Of a stretch of 64,000 nt of DNA, positions 18,436-26,373 are shown in pieces. Both the position numbers and the translations under genes were made by a program. A model generated the notes under the pieces. It did not search any database and was not told the origin of the DNA. It worked only from the letters and a program-made list of their open reading frames with translations. Location: NCBI RefSeq assembly GCF_903652925.1, contig NZ_CAHLAR010000006.1, positions 62,001 through 126,000 of the forward strand, read 5' to 3'. Within the stretch, counting starts at the first letter, position 1; every line of letters starts with the position of its first letter. Origin of the DNA: Achromobacter anxifer (GTDB lineage Bacteria; Pseudomonadota; Gammaproteobacteria; Burkholderiales; Burkholderiaceae_B).

Positions 18436-19332
18436 CTACTGGCAGGGATATTGCCGGTTCAGCCCCGCCACGGCGGCGTCCATGCGCGCGGCCAGGGCCG
18501 TACTGGCGGGTGGCATGGGCAACCGCAGTTCCTCGCTCAACAGGCCCTGGCGTCCCAGCTGCGCCTTCAGGGGGCCCGGGTTGGGTTCGGCGAAGGTCAG
18601 CTGGATGACCGGGACCAGCGCGTGGAACAGCTTCCTGGCCAGGTCCAGCTGCTGGGCCTTCGCCGCCTGGTACATGGCCACGAACAGGTCCGGGCGGATG
18701 TGCGCCGCCGCCGCGATCATGCCGGCGCCCCCCAGGCACATCACGGACAGGGCCTGCAGGTCCTCGCCCGCCAGCACGTTCATGTTGCCGTCGGCGATCA
18801 GGGCAATCGTCTTTTCCAGCGAACCGCCGCAATCCTTGACTGCGGCGATGTTCGGGTGTGCGGCCAGCGCCAGCAGGGTCGCTGTATCCAGCGTGGTGCC
18901 GGTCCGGTATGGAATGTCGTAGAGCACGAGGGGAAAGCGCGAGGCATCGGCCAGGCTGCGGAAATACCTGGCGGCGCCTTCCTGTCCGGGACGCACGTAG
19001 TACGGCGCGGGCGCCAGGATGCCGGCCAGCGGGCGCGTGCCGAAGGCGGCCAGGCGCTGCATCACGTGTCCATGGTGATTGCCCGCCAGGCCCATGACGA
19101 CGGGCAGCCTGCCCGCCTCGGTCAGCACGGCGTCCAGCACCGCCAGCTGCTCGGCGTCGTCCAGCGAGGCGGCCTCGCCCGTGCTGCCGCAAACGACCAG
19201 CCCGTCCACGCCCGCGGCGGCATAGTGGCGCACCAGGCGGCGCAAGGCCCCGCCGTCCACGGCGCCGCCGGCAAACGGCGTGACCAGAGGCACCCAGACG
19301 CCCTGGATCGGAGATTGATGATGAGATTGCAT
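18436..19332 (-). CDS. Dihydrodipicolinate synthase family lyase
   Basis: A 298-residue TIM-barrel enzyme of the DapA/N-acetylneuraminate lyase family. It has VPLVTPFAGGAVD at the start, VVCGSTGEAASLDDAE (GSTGE motif) near residue 47, the conserved Tyr in LVLYDIPYRTG near residue 135 and the Schiff-base Lys in IAAVKDCGG near residue 163. ATG 19332 is set eight bases after AAGGAG. In DapA itself this makes tetrahydrodipicolinate for lysine; the stand-alone position and moderate divergence make an unassigned aldolase or lyase role more likely. The gene is single, with a 338-base upstream gap. Confidence 0.85.
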   Translation of the reverse strand: MQSHHQSPIQGVWVPLVTPFAGGAVDGGALRRLVRHYAAAGVDGLVVCGSTGEAASLDDAEQLAVLDAVLTEAGRLPVVMGLAGNHHGHVMQRLAAFGTRPLAGILAPAPYYVRPGQEGAARYFRSLADASRFPLVLYDIPYRTGTTLDTATLLALAAHPNIAAVKDCGGSLEKTIALIADGNMNVLAGEDLQALSVMCLGGAGMIAAAAHIRPDLFVAMYQAAKAQQLDLARKLFHALVPVIQLTFAEPNPGPLKAQLGRQGLLSEELRLPMPPASTALAARMDAAVAGLNRQYPCQ

Positions 19333-19670
19333 GGTGAACACTCCTTCGGTGTAAGCGGACCGTGGTTGGACCGTACAGAAGTGCTCGGGATACTAGGGGA
19401 TGCGCGGACGGCGCCAAGCGCCGCCAGGAGGCCGCTGTTCCGTCGCCCATCTGACGGAACAGCATGCTCCGGTCAGATGAGCGGCTGTTTTTTGGATTTC
19501 AGGCCGACGCAAGCCAGCACCACGCCCAGGGCGCGGAACGGGAAAGCGGATTGGATGGCCTGATGAATCATGAATGGAACGGATGCGTTGGTCTGCAAGC
19601 GCAGGCCTGGGAATCTACCGGGAGGCCGGCGCCCTGTCAACGCCGGCCCTGCGCAATGCGCGCCCGCCGG
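19333..19670. other. 338-base intergenic region with a dyad
   Basis: No convincing gene was found. A long dyad at 19448-19479 has perfect CATCTGAC/GTCAGATG arms, a partly paired GGA/TCC step and an inner AGCATGCT palindrome; on the plus strand it is followed by GCTG and a T-run near 19487-19493. No plus-strand gene ends before it, so it may be an operator for the DapA-like gene rather than a terminator. Its downstream edge abuts the end of the msrC gene. Confidence 0.5.
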
Positions 19671-20156
19671 TCAGCGCAAGCTGGCCAGGAACACGGCGCA
19701 CAGCGCTTCCATGCCCTGGCGGTCGTCTTCGTCGAAGCGGTCCGGCACCGGGCTGTCCACGTCCCACACGCCGATCAGCTGGCCTTGGTGGACCAGCGGC
19801 ACCACGATCTCGGAACGCGAGGCCGCATCGCAAGCGATGTGGCCGGGAAACGCGTGCACGTCGGGCACCAGCTGCGTCTGGCGCTGGCTGGCGGCCGCGC
19901 CGCACACGCCGCGGCTCAGCGGGATGCGCACGCAGGCCGGCTTGCCCTGAAAGGGGCCCAGCACCAGTTCCGTGCCATCGAAGAAGTAGAAGCCCGCCCA
20001 GTTCAGTTCGGGCAAAGCCTGATAGGCCAGCGCGCTCAGGTTGGCGGCGTTGGCGATGCGGTCGTGCTCGCCTTCGAGCAGGGCGCGGGCCTGGGCGGCC
20101 AGCCCCGCATACAGGGCGGGCTTGGAATCGGCGGCGATGGGAGCGGCTTCGAACAT
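19671..20156 (-). CDS. msrC: Free methionine-(R)-sulfoxide reductase
   Basis: A 161-residue GAF-domain enzyme. The three cysteines of the E. coli fRMsr are all kept, in KPACVRIP, SRGVCGAAAS and GHIACDAASRSEIV. It reduces free R-methionine sulfoxide with thioredoxin, as part of oxidative repair in the cytoplasm. Met at 20156 is chosen because it starts the GAF alignment; the frame stays open to 20312 but the extra residues look like intergenic DNA and overlap the AT-rich divergent promoter area. It is divergent from the 20336 aminotransferase gene. Confidence 0.9.
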   Translation of the reverse strand: MFEAAPIAADSKPALYAGLAAQARALLEGEHDRIANAANLSALAYQALPELNWAGFYFFDGTELVLGPFQGKPACVRIPLSRGVCGAAASQRQTQLVPDVHAFPGHIACDAASRSEIVVPLVHQGQLIGVWDVDSPVPDRFDEDDRQGMEALCAVFLASLR

Positions 20157-20335
20157 GGGAAAAATGTAACTGTACTGGCGGTTATCGATGCAGGTGATTT
20201 TAGGGGCTGCCGCCGATAAGGGGGCCGGGCTGCTGCCGTGTGGGACAATAGTTTTTCGAAATATATTTTCCGCCGGGCCACCCAAGGGACCAACTGCCCG
20301 TATTTTCCCCACCCTTCTTGATCAAGAAGCACTCC

Positions 20336-21535
20336 ATGGACAAGCCTCTCGAACCTGCGTTTTCCTTTTCGGAACGCGCTCAGCAACTCACCAGCTCCGC
20401 CATCCGCGAGATCCTCAAGGTAACCGAGCGCCCCGAAGTCATTTCGTTCGCCGGCGGCCTGCCGGCGCCCGGCGGCTTCCCGGTAGAGGTAGTTCGCGCA
20501 GCGTTCGACAAGGTACTGTCCACCAATGGCCGCGCCGCCCTGCAGTACGGCCCCACGGAAGGCTTTGCGCCCCTGCGTCAATGGGTGGCCGACGACCTGA
20601 ACAAGGCGGGCGCCAGCGTCGCCGCCGACCAGATCCTGATCGTGTCGGGCTCGCAGCAGGCGCTGGACCTGCTGGGCAAGGTGCTGATCGACAAGGACAG
20701 CAAGGTGCTGGTCGAAGACCCCAGCTACCTGGGCGCGCTGCAATCGTTCAGCCTGTACCAGCCCAAGTTCGTGCCGGTGCCCACCGACGAAGGCGGCCTG
20801 ATCCCCGAAACCATCACGCCTGAACTGGCCGACGGCGCGCGCTTCCTGTACGCCCTGCCCAACTTCCAGAACCCCACCGGCCGCACGCTGAGCCTGGAAC
20901 GCCGCATCGCGCTGGTCAAGCGCGCCGCGGAACTGAACCTGACCATCGTCGAGGACGATCCCTACGGCGAACTGCGCTACGCGGGCGAACCGCAACCCGG
21001 CCTGATCGCGCTGGCCGCCGAATACGGCGCCAACGTGGTGCGCCTGGGCACGTTCTCGAAGGTGCTGGCCCCCGGCCTGCGCCTGGGCTACATCGCCGCC
21101 GCGCGCCCGCTCATCAACAAGCTGGTGCAAGCCAAGCAAGCCACCGACCTGCACACGCCCACGCTGACCCAGATGGCCGTGTACGAGATCGTCAAGGACG
21201 GCTTCCTGGAAGAGCACCTGCCCAACGTGCGCGAGATCTACCGCGCCCAGGGCAGCTGCATGCTGGAAGCCATCAAGCAGGAGTTCCCGGACACCGTGCG
21301 CTGGACCAAGCCGGAAGGCGGCATGTTCATCTGGCTGACGCTGCCCGACCACATCGACAGCACCAAGCTGCTGGAAAAGGCCATCGCGCAAAACGTGGCG
21401 TTCGTGCCCGGCGCGCCGTTCTATTGCGGCGCCGGCAAGACCAACACGCTGCGCCTTAGCTTCGCCACCGTGCCGGAAGACAAGATCCGCCGCGGCATCG
21501 CCATCCTCGGCAAGCTGCTAAAAGACGAGGGTTAG
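20336..21535 (+). CDS. Class I/II PLP-dependent aminotransferase (2-aminoadipate type)
   Basis: A 399-residue fold-type I aminotransferase without a MocR DNA-binding domain. Marks are EVISFAGGLPAPGGFP at the start, ALQYGPTEGFAPLRQW, ALPNFQNPTGRTLS near residue 180 and the PLP lysine in RLGTFSKVLAPGLRLGYI near residue 240. Close relatives act on 2-aminoadipate, aromatic or branched-chain amino acids (LysN/ARO8 type). ATG 20336 starts the typical MDKPLEPAF sequence; an in-frame TTG lies 18 bases upstream. The extragenic repeat begins five bases after its stop. Confidence 0.9.
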   Translation: MDKPLEPAFSFSERAQQLTSSAIREILKVTERPEVISFAGGLPAPGGFPVEVVRAAFDKVLSTNGRAALQYGPTEGFAPLRQWVADDLNKAGASVAADQILIVSGSQQALDLLGKVLIDKDSKVLVEDPSYLGALQSFSLYQPKFVPVPTDEGGLIPETITPELADGARFLYALPNFQNPTGRTLSLERRIALVKRAAELNLTIVEDDPYGELRYAGEPQPGLIALAAEYGANVVRLGTFSKVLAPGLRLGYIAAARPLINKLVQAKQATDLHTPTLTQMAVYEIVKDGFLEEHLPNVREIYRAQGSCMLEAIKQEFPDTVRWTKPEGGMFIWLTLPDHIDSTKLLEKAIAQNVAFVPGAPFYCGAGKTNTLRLSFATVPEDKIRRGIAILGKLLKDEG

Positions 21536-21540
21536 TAGGT

Positions 21541-21618
21541 CCCCCCCGAAGCGCCTGCGGCGCTTCCCCCCCAGGGGGGCGCCGCTACGGACCGGCGGAG
21601 CCCGGATCCGTGCGGCCC
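21541..21618 (+). repeat. Extragenic repeat, copy B, after aminotransferase gene
   Basis: This is the inverted genomic copy of the element at 4320-4397, nearly identical over 78 bases. Seen from its own upstream gene it has the same orientation as copy A: C-run, GAAGCGCC/GGCGCTTC hairpin, CCCCCC/GGGGGG hairpin, then the CGGATCCG palindrome. It fills the start of the gap between the aminotransferase stop (21535) and ubiA. Confidence 0.85.
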
Positions 21619-21744
21619 CGCTCGGAGCACATTGCTGCTGTTTGACGCGGGTGCCTCGAAGGCGTGAAAGGAGTACGACGGCGGCTGGGCGCGATGCCCG
21701 GCCGCCGTTGTTTTATGCTCTTGGTTTTCCCATTCCGTTTCGCC

Positions 21745-22677
21745 GTGACAGTGAGCGCCCCCCAACAAACTCCCGTCGACCTTAGCGACATCGTCTTCAC
21801 CGACTGGGTCGAACGCTGGCTGCCGAAGTCCTGGCGGCCCTACGCCCGCCTGTGCCGCCTGGACCGTCCCATCGGCACCTGGCTGACCCTGCTGCCGGCC
21901 ATCGCCGCGCTGGTCCAGGCCGCCGGCGGCCTGCCGGACCTGCAGCGGTTGATCGTGTTCTCGCTGGGCGCGTTGCTGATGCGCGGCATCGGCTGCACCG
22001 TCAACGACATGTGCGACCGCAACTTCGACAAGCACGTCGAGCGCACGCGCTTCCGGCCCCTGACCAGCGGCCAGCTGACGATGAAGAACGCGGTCTGGTT
22101 CCTGCTCGGCCAGTTGCTGGTCTGCGGTTCGCTGCTGTTCTTCCTGAACGACATGAGCCGCTGGCTGGCCGTGGCCGTGCTGCCTTTCGTCTTCATCTAT
22201 CCGCTGTGCAAGCGCGTCACGTACTGGCCGCAAGTCGTGCTGGGCATCTGCTTCAACTGGGGCATGCTGATGGCCTGGTCGGACACGCAGAACCATGTGC
22301 CGCTGGCCGCCATCGCGATGTGGGCGGGCGCCGTGCTGTGGCAGGTGGGCTACGACAGCATCTACGCCTACGTGGACGTGCGCGACGACCGCAGCCTGGG
22401 CCTGCATTCCACCGCCATGCGCTTTGGCGACCAGGGCAAGCTCTGGATCGGCGGCTTCTACGTGGCCACCTTGGCGCTGTGGGCCTGGGGCGGCTACGCC
22501 ATCGGCCTGTCGTGGGCCTACCAGGTCGGCATGGTGGCCGTGGCGGCGCACCTGGCATGGCAGTTGAAGGTCTTCGACATCCAGCGCCCCGACCGCAACT
22601 TCATGCTGTTCCGCGCCAACCTCTGGCTGGGCGCGCTGCTGGTCGCGGCCGCGCTGGCCGGCACGCTGATCCGCTGA
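21745..22677 (+). CDS. ubiA: 4-hydroxybenzoate octaprenyltransferase
   Basis: A 310-residue polytopic membrane prenyltransferase of ubiquinone synthesis that attaches the polyprenyl tail to 4-hydroxybenzoate. The family's first Asp motif is in CTVNDMCDRNFDKHVERT and the second in YVDVRDDRSLGLHSTAM; RLDRPIGTWLTLLPA marks the start. Eight to nine transmembrane helices are visible. GTG 21745 gives a start that matches family length best; GTG 21751 and ATG 21715 are alternatives and none has a good ribosome-binding site. It stands alone after the extragenic repeat. Confidence 0.93.
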   Translation: MTVSAPQQTPVDLSDIVFTDWVERWLPKSWRPYARLCRLDRPIGTWLTLLPAIAALVQAAGGLPDLQRLIVFSLGALLMRGIGCTVNDMCDRNFDKHVERTRFRPLTSGQLTMKNAVWFLLGQLLVCGSLLFFLNDMSRWLAVAVLPFVFIYPLCKRVTYWPQVVLGICFNWGMLMAWSDTQNHVPLAAIAMWAGAVLWQVGYDSIYAYVDVRDDRSLGLHSTAMRFGDQGKLWIGGFYVATLALWAWGGYAIGLSWAYQVGMVAVAAHLAWQLKVFDIQRPDRNFMLFRANLWLGALLVAAALAGTLIR

Positions 22678-22780
22678 CCGCGAGCCCGCGCCGCACTGAT
22701 GCGCGGTTGACGCCGCGCATTGCCGGCGGCACCGGCTGGGGCCATGATGGAGCTTGCGCAACGCCCTACGGAGACCTCGC

Positions 22781-23185
22781 ATGCCCTCATTGCTCAAATC
22801 CCTGGTCCTGACCGCCGCGGCCGCCGCCGCGTTCGCGGCAATCCCGGCCCAAGCCGCGAGCGACTGCTCGGCCCAGCGCGGCTGCGCCGCCAAGTTCTGC
22901 GAAATCGAAAACGACATCGCCGCCGCCCAGGCGCAGAACAACACCCGCCGCGAAGCCGGGCTGCGCAAGGCGCTGGCCGAAGCCAAGGCGCATTGCACCG
23001 ACAGCCGCCTGCAATCGCAACGCGAAGCCGACGTGCGCGACAAGCAGAACAAGGTGGCCGAGCGCGAAAGCGAGCTCAAGGCCGCGCGCGCCAAGGGCAA
23101 GCAGGACAAGATCGACAAGGCCCAGCGCAAGCTGGACGAAGCCCAGGCGGAATACAACGCCGCGCTGGTCGAACTGAACCGCTGA
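22781..23185 (+). CDS. DUF1090 family periplasmic protein (YqjC-like)
   Basis: A 134-residue protein with a signal peptide (LVLTAAAAAAFAAIPAQA) and a mature part rich in charged residues. It holds four Cys (SDCSAQRGCAAKFCEIE and AHC) and a long coiled-coil-like helix with repeated Lys, Glu and Ala. These features match DUF1090/YqjC, a periplasmic protein of unclear function. GGAG lies upstream of ATG 22781. A strong hairpin CAGCCCCGG/CCGGGGCTG at 23222-23245 follows and may end transcription, although it lacks a T-run. Confidence 0.88.
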   Translation: MPSLLKSLVLTAAAAAAFAAIPAQAASDCSAQRGCAAKFCEIENDIAAAQAQNNTRREAGLRKALAEAKAHCTDSRLQSQREADVRDKQNKVAERESELKAARAKGKQDKIDKAQRKLDEAQAEYNAALVELNR

Positions 23186-23514
23186 TCCTTGCCCTTGCAC
23201 CACTGACCCTTCCCTACCCCCCAGCCCCGGCATCGCCCGGGGCTGCGGCCCTCTCCCCGCTCCCCTCTGTCAGACGCCCACGCTTCAGGGCGGGTACCTC
23301 CTATGGTGTCATCAAATGGAAATTCCACCACCCATGGTGCCATTTGGTGAAATGGAAACCTATTAGTCTTCTTTTTGGAAAGATGTTTTCAGGGAATCAG
23401 GGTTTATCCGGAGATGCTTTGAGCACAGAATGCAACTCATCGGGACACAGCAAGCGAACCCCAGGCAATCAGGCCAGCGGTTCGGCTCCCAAGCTCAAGA
23501 CACGGAGGTCTGCC
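23186..23514 (+). other. 329-base region with nested inverted repeats before DUF4148 gene
   Basis: No gene is seen. After the hairpin at 23222-23245 comes a lower-GC stretch (about 23305-23370) with overlapping dyads: CAAATGG pairs with CCATTTG across about 20 bases, and CCATTT-GGTG-AAATGG forms a second hairpin; the phrase TGGTGTCAT/TGGTGCCAT is repeated. The stretch lies 150-200 bases before the DUF4148 start and could be a folded leader or operator. A weak GGAGG site precedes ATG 23515. Confidence 0.4.
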
Positions 23515-23907
23515 ATGAAAACCCTTGCTACCGCTTTGATGCTGTCCATGTCCGTTCTGGCTGCCGGCGCCCAAGCCGCTGAAGCCGATCAGGGCCCCAC
23601 CCGCGCTCAAGTCCAAGCCGAACTGCAACAAGCCAAGGCCTCGGGCCAATACACCTTCGGTGAAGAAGGCTACCCCGCCGCGATCGCCCCGAAGTCGACC
23701 CTGACCTCGCAACAAGTGCAGGCCGAGCTGCAACAAGCCAAGAACGCCGGTGAAGTGACCTTCGGCAACCTGGACTACCCGCCCGTCGCCGCCGCTGAAC
23801 AAGCCACGTCGCTGACCCGCGCCCAAGTCCGCACCGAACTGGCCCAGGCTAAGTCGGAAGGCCTGGTCACCTTCGGCAACCTGGACTACCCGCCCCTGGG
23901 CAGCTGA
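23515..23907 (+). CDS. DUF4148 protein with three internal repeats
   Basis: A 130-residue exported protein with signal peptide (LMLSMSVLAAGAQA). The mature part is built of three repeats of about 35 residues; each has the pattern TRAQVQAELQQAK, then FGxxxYP: at 28-55, 63-90 and 97-126. DUF4148 proteins are small periplasmic or cell-surface proteins of unknown function, often many per genome in Burkholderiales. The two paralogues at 31178-31875 carry fewer repeats. RBS GGAGG precedes the ATG. A clear intrinsic terminator follows. Confidence 0.88.
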   Translation: MKTLATALMLSMSVLAAGAQAAEADQGPTRAQVQAELQQAKASGQYTFGEEGYPAAIAPKSTLTSQQVQAELQQAKNAGEVTFGNLDYPPVAAAEQATSLTRAQVRTELAQAKSEGLVTFGNLDYPPLGS

Positions 23908-23942
23908 TCCCCCCCTGGCCTCCCCGGCCAGTCAGCGCCCCG

Positions 23943-23978
23943 AAGCCCTCCGGCCCCAAACCGGAGGGCTTTGTTTTT
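23943..23978 (+). terminator. Intrinsic terminator after DUF4148 gene
   Basis: An 11-base perfect stem (AAGCCCTCCGG/CCGGAGGGCTT) with a seven-base loop is followed by TTGTTTTT, a textbook Rho-independent terminator for the 23515-23907 gene. Confidence 0.93.
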
Positions 23979-24108
23979 GACGATTCGACAATAAATTAAG
24001 TCGAAATAACGTTACCTACGGCCGATACGACTATTTAGCCTCTACACATCGACAGCGCCCGCGCATAGGATGAGCTCACCCATCCCCCTTCCATGCAGGA
24101 GCCGCACC

Positions 24109-25233
24109 ATGTCCACCGCCTCTCCCCGGCCCGTCCTACTTCTGGGCGCCGGAAAAATCGGTTTCGCCATTGCCCTGATGCTGGAACGCAGCGGCGGCTA
24201 TTCGGTGCGGGTTGCCGACCAGGATCCCGCGCGGCTGCGCCTCGTGGCCGAACTGGGCTGCGAAACACGCCAGATTTCCGACGACGACAGCGTGGCGCAA
24301 TGCATTGAAGGGCGCTATGCCGTGATCAACGCGCTGCCCTTTCATCGCGCCGCCGCGGTGGCGGGCCTGTGCGCCAAGGCCGGCGTGCATTATTTCGATC
24401 TGACGGAAGACGTGGCCAGCACGCACGCGATCCAGGCCCTGGCGGAAGAGGCCCGCAGCGTGCTGATGCCGCAATGCGGCCTGGCCCCGGGATTCATCGG
24501 CGTGGTCGGCAACGCGCTTGCGCGCCGCTTCGACACGCTGCTGGACCTGCGCATGCGCGTCGGCGCCCTGCCGCGCTATCCCTCCAACAGCCTGCGCTAC
24601 AACCTGACCTGGAGCACCGAAGGGCTGATCAACGAGTACTGCAATCCCTGCGAGGCCATCGTCGATGGCCAGTTGACCAGCGTGCCCGCCCTGGAAGGCT
24701 ACGAAACCTTCGCGCTGGACGGCGTGGAATACGAAGCCTTCAATACCTCGGGCGGCCTGGGCACCCTGCCCGCGACATTGCGTGGCCGCGCGCGCAACGT
24801 GGACTATAAATCGGTGCGTTACCCCGGCCATTGCAGCATCATGAAGCTGCTGCTCAACGACCTGCGCCTGCGCGACCGCCGCGACCTGCTCAAGGAAATC
24901 TTCGAAGCCGCCATTCCCACGACCGAACAGGACGTGATCGTGATCCAGGCCTCGGCCTCGGGTCGCCGCCACGGGCGGCTGGAAGAAGAGTCCTATCCGA
25001 TCCGCATCTTTGGCGCCGAGGTCGATGGCCATCGCCTCAGCGCCATCCAGCTGTCCACGGCCGCCGGCATCTGCGCCGCGCTGGACCTGGTGGCGCAGGG
25101 CGCCTTGCCGCAACGCGGCTTCGTGGGGCAGGAAGCGATCGACCTGGACGCCTTCGTGAACAACCGCTTTGGCCGAGTCTATGCGGGCAAGCCGCTGGCC
25201 CTGGCTGGCAGCGGCGCCATGGCGGACCGTTAG
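24109..25233 (+). CDS. Saccharopine dehydrogenase family oxidoreductase
   Basis: A 374-residue NAD(P)-dependent enzyme. The N-terminus is a Rossmann fold (VLLLGAGKIGFAIALMLE), followed by AVINALPFHRAAAVAGLCAKAGVHYFDLTED, as in saccharopine dehydrogenases and L-lysine 6-dehydrogenases. The C-terminal domain includes LMPQCGLAPGFIGVVGNAL and NTSGGLGTLPATLRG. Such enzymes deaminate lysine or split saccharopine-like conjugates. Met 24109 has a GGAG site; the in-frame Met 13 codons upstream does not. It stands alone and converges on a GntR gene; paired hairpins fill the gap. The substrate is not certain. Confidence 0.85.
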   Translation: MSTASPRPVLLLGAGKIGFAIALMLERSGGYSVRVADQDPARLRLVAELGCETRQISDDDSVAQCIEGRYAVINALPFHRAAAVAGLCAKAGVHYFDLTEDVASTHAIQALAEEARSVLMPQCGLAPGFIGVVGNALARRFDTLLDLRMRVGALPRYPSNSLRYNLTWSTEGLINEYCNPCEAIVDGQLTSVPALEGYETFALDGVEYEAFNTSGGLGTLPATLRGRARNVDYKSVRYPGHCSIMKLLLNDLRLRDRRDLLKEIFEAAIPTTEQDVIVIQASASGRRHGRLEEESYPIRIFGAEVDGHRLSAIQLSTAAGICAALDLVAQGALPQRGFVGQEAIDLDAFVNNRFGRVYAGKPLALAGSGAMADR

Positions 25234-25293
25234 GCTCGTACGCAAGCAGCGCAAGCCCCCCGCCCGTGAAAGTCGGCCACCGCGGCAGTGGCC

Positions 25294-25370
25294 AGCGTCC
25301 AGTCCCTCGGAGGCGTCAGCAGGACTGGACGCTAGTGTGCAGTCGCGTAGATGCCTCCGCGGGACTGCAC
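25294..25370. terminator. Twin hairpins between convergent genes
   Basis: Hairpin 1 has a perfect 12-base stem (25294-25305 with 25322-25333, arm AGCGTCCAGTCC). Hairpin 2 follows directly with arms GTGCAGTC (25337-25344) and GACTGCAC (25363-25370). Both loops contain related text (CTCGGAGGCG; GATGCCTCCG), and those two loop segments are complementary to each other (CGGAGGC with GCCTCCG). They lie between the ends of the saccharopine dehydrogenase-like and GntR genes and probably act as a bidirectional terminator. Confidence 0.6.
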
Positions 25371-25371
25371 G

Positions 25372-26136
25372 CTAGGTCCAACCCTCCAGACGCAGCGTCG
25401 CCCGCACCAGGCGCTGCTCTTCCTGTTCGATATCGGCCAGGCTCTGGCGCACGCTGTCCACGTGGTCCGCAGCCGCCTTGCGCGCCTGTTCGGGCTGGCG
25501 CGCCGTCACGGCGTTGAACAGCCGCGTGTGCTGCCGGTCGATCTGGCGCTTCTCGGGTTCACGGTGATACAGGTTGTTGACGCAGGCGAAGACCGATCCC
25601 AACAGCAGGTCCGTCAGCGATTGCAGCGTGTGCACCAGCACCGGATTATGCGAGGCCTCGCAGATGGCCAGGTGAAATGCGTGGTCCAGGTGCGCGTGCC
25701 GCGCCGTGTCGGTGGCCGTGCCTTGCGCCGCCACCATTTCGTCATAGCGGCGGCGGATCATGATGAAATCGGCCTCGGTGCCGCGTATGGCCGCCAGCCG
25801 CGCGGACTCGGCCTCCAGCAGCGAGCGCACTTCCAGCAGGTCGTAGAGCGTGCGCGGCTGGGAATTGAACAAGTGCATCAGCGGGCCGGCGTCCACCTTG
25901 GAGATGTGCGCCACATACGAACCCTTGCCCTGCGCGGTATGGATGATCTCGCGCGCGCGCAGCAGCTTCAACCCTTCGCGCAGCGCCGTGCGCGAGACGC
26001 CCAGCTTTTCGGTCAGGCGGCGTTCGGAAGGCAGCGCCTGGCCTGCCTTGAGCACGCCGTCCAGGATCAGGCGCTCGATCCTTTCGGCGACTTCGTCCGC
26101 CACCTGGCGGGGCTTTTCTACTGTTTCCGCGTGCAT
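25372..26136 (-). CDS. FadR-type GntR regulator, GlcC-like
   Basis: A 254-residue regulator. Residues 8-75 form a winged helix of the GntR family (VAERIERLILDGVLKAGQ, SERRLTEKLGVSRTALREGL), and residues 95-235 an all-helical FCD effector domain with likely metal or ligand residues in HLDHAFHLAICEASHNP. It is divergent from malate synthase G, as GlcC is in related species, and two copies of the TGGTATGACCA operator lie between them. GlcC-type proteins respond to glycolate or glyoxylate. A GlcC identity is inferred from context. Confidence 0.85.
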   Translation of the reverse strand: MHAETVEKPRQVADEVAERIERLILDGVLKAGQALPSERRLTEKLGVSRTALREGLKLLRAREIIHTAQGKGSYVAHISKVDAGPLMHLFNSQPRTLYDLLEVRSLLEAESARLAAIRGTEADFIMIRRRYDEMVAAQGTATDTARHAHLDHAFHLAICEASHNPVLVHTLQSLTDLLLGSVFACVNNLYHREPEKRQIDRQHTRLFNAVTARQPEQARKAAADHVDSVRQSLADIEQEEQRLVRATLRLEGWT

Positions 26137-26152
26137 GCGCTCTCCGTACCAG

Positions 26153-26163
26153 TGGTATGACCA
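26153..26163. promoter_or_regulatory. FadR/GlcC-type operator, copy 1
   Basis: TGGTATGACCA, a TGGT-N3-ACCA dyad typical of FadR-subfamily GntR regulators, lies 17 bases upstream of the regulator start, fitting autoregulation. An identical copy is at 26262-26272. Confidence 0.75.
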
Positions 26164-26261
26164 AGTCTCCCCCCCGGTTGGGAGCCCTGCGCAACACCCC
26201 TGTAAGTAGCTGATATAAAACCATAAAAATCACGGCTTTGCTTATACGGCAGCGCACAAAC

Positions 26262-26272
26262 TGGTATGACCA
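26262..26272. promoter_or_regulatory. FadR/GlcC-type operator, copy 2
   Basis: The same 11-base dyad as at 26153-26163, here with extended symmetry (CTGGTATGACCAG), about 100 bases before the malate synthase start. Two identical sites 109 bases apart, roughly ten helical turns, suit binding by one dimer pair to both divergent promoters. Confidence 0.78.
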
Positions 26273-26373
26273 GCGGGTTTTGATATGGACATTGCCGCAG
26301 TCGCGAACGATGATGTCAGGACAGAATCGCCCGGCGCGCGGCGTCGGCCAGTCCCTTACCGCTAGAGAACCGC

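Noticed and set aside
18436-19332. Calling the DapA-like gene dapA
   Set aside because: The housekeeping gene is usually in another setting and this family includes many lyases; the symbol was left blank.
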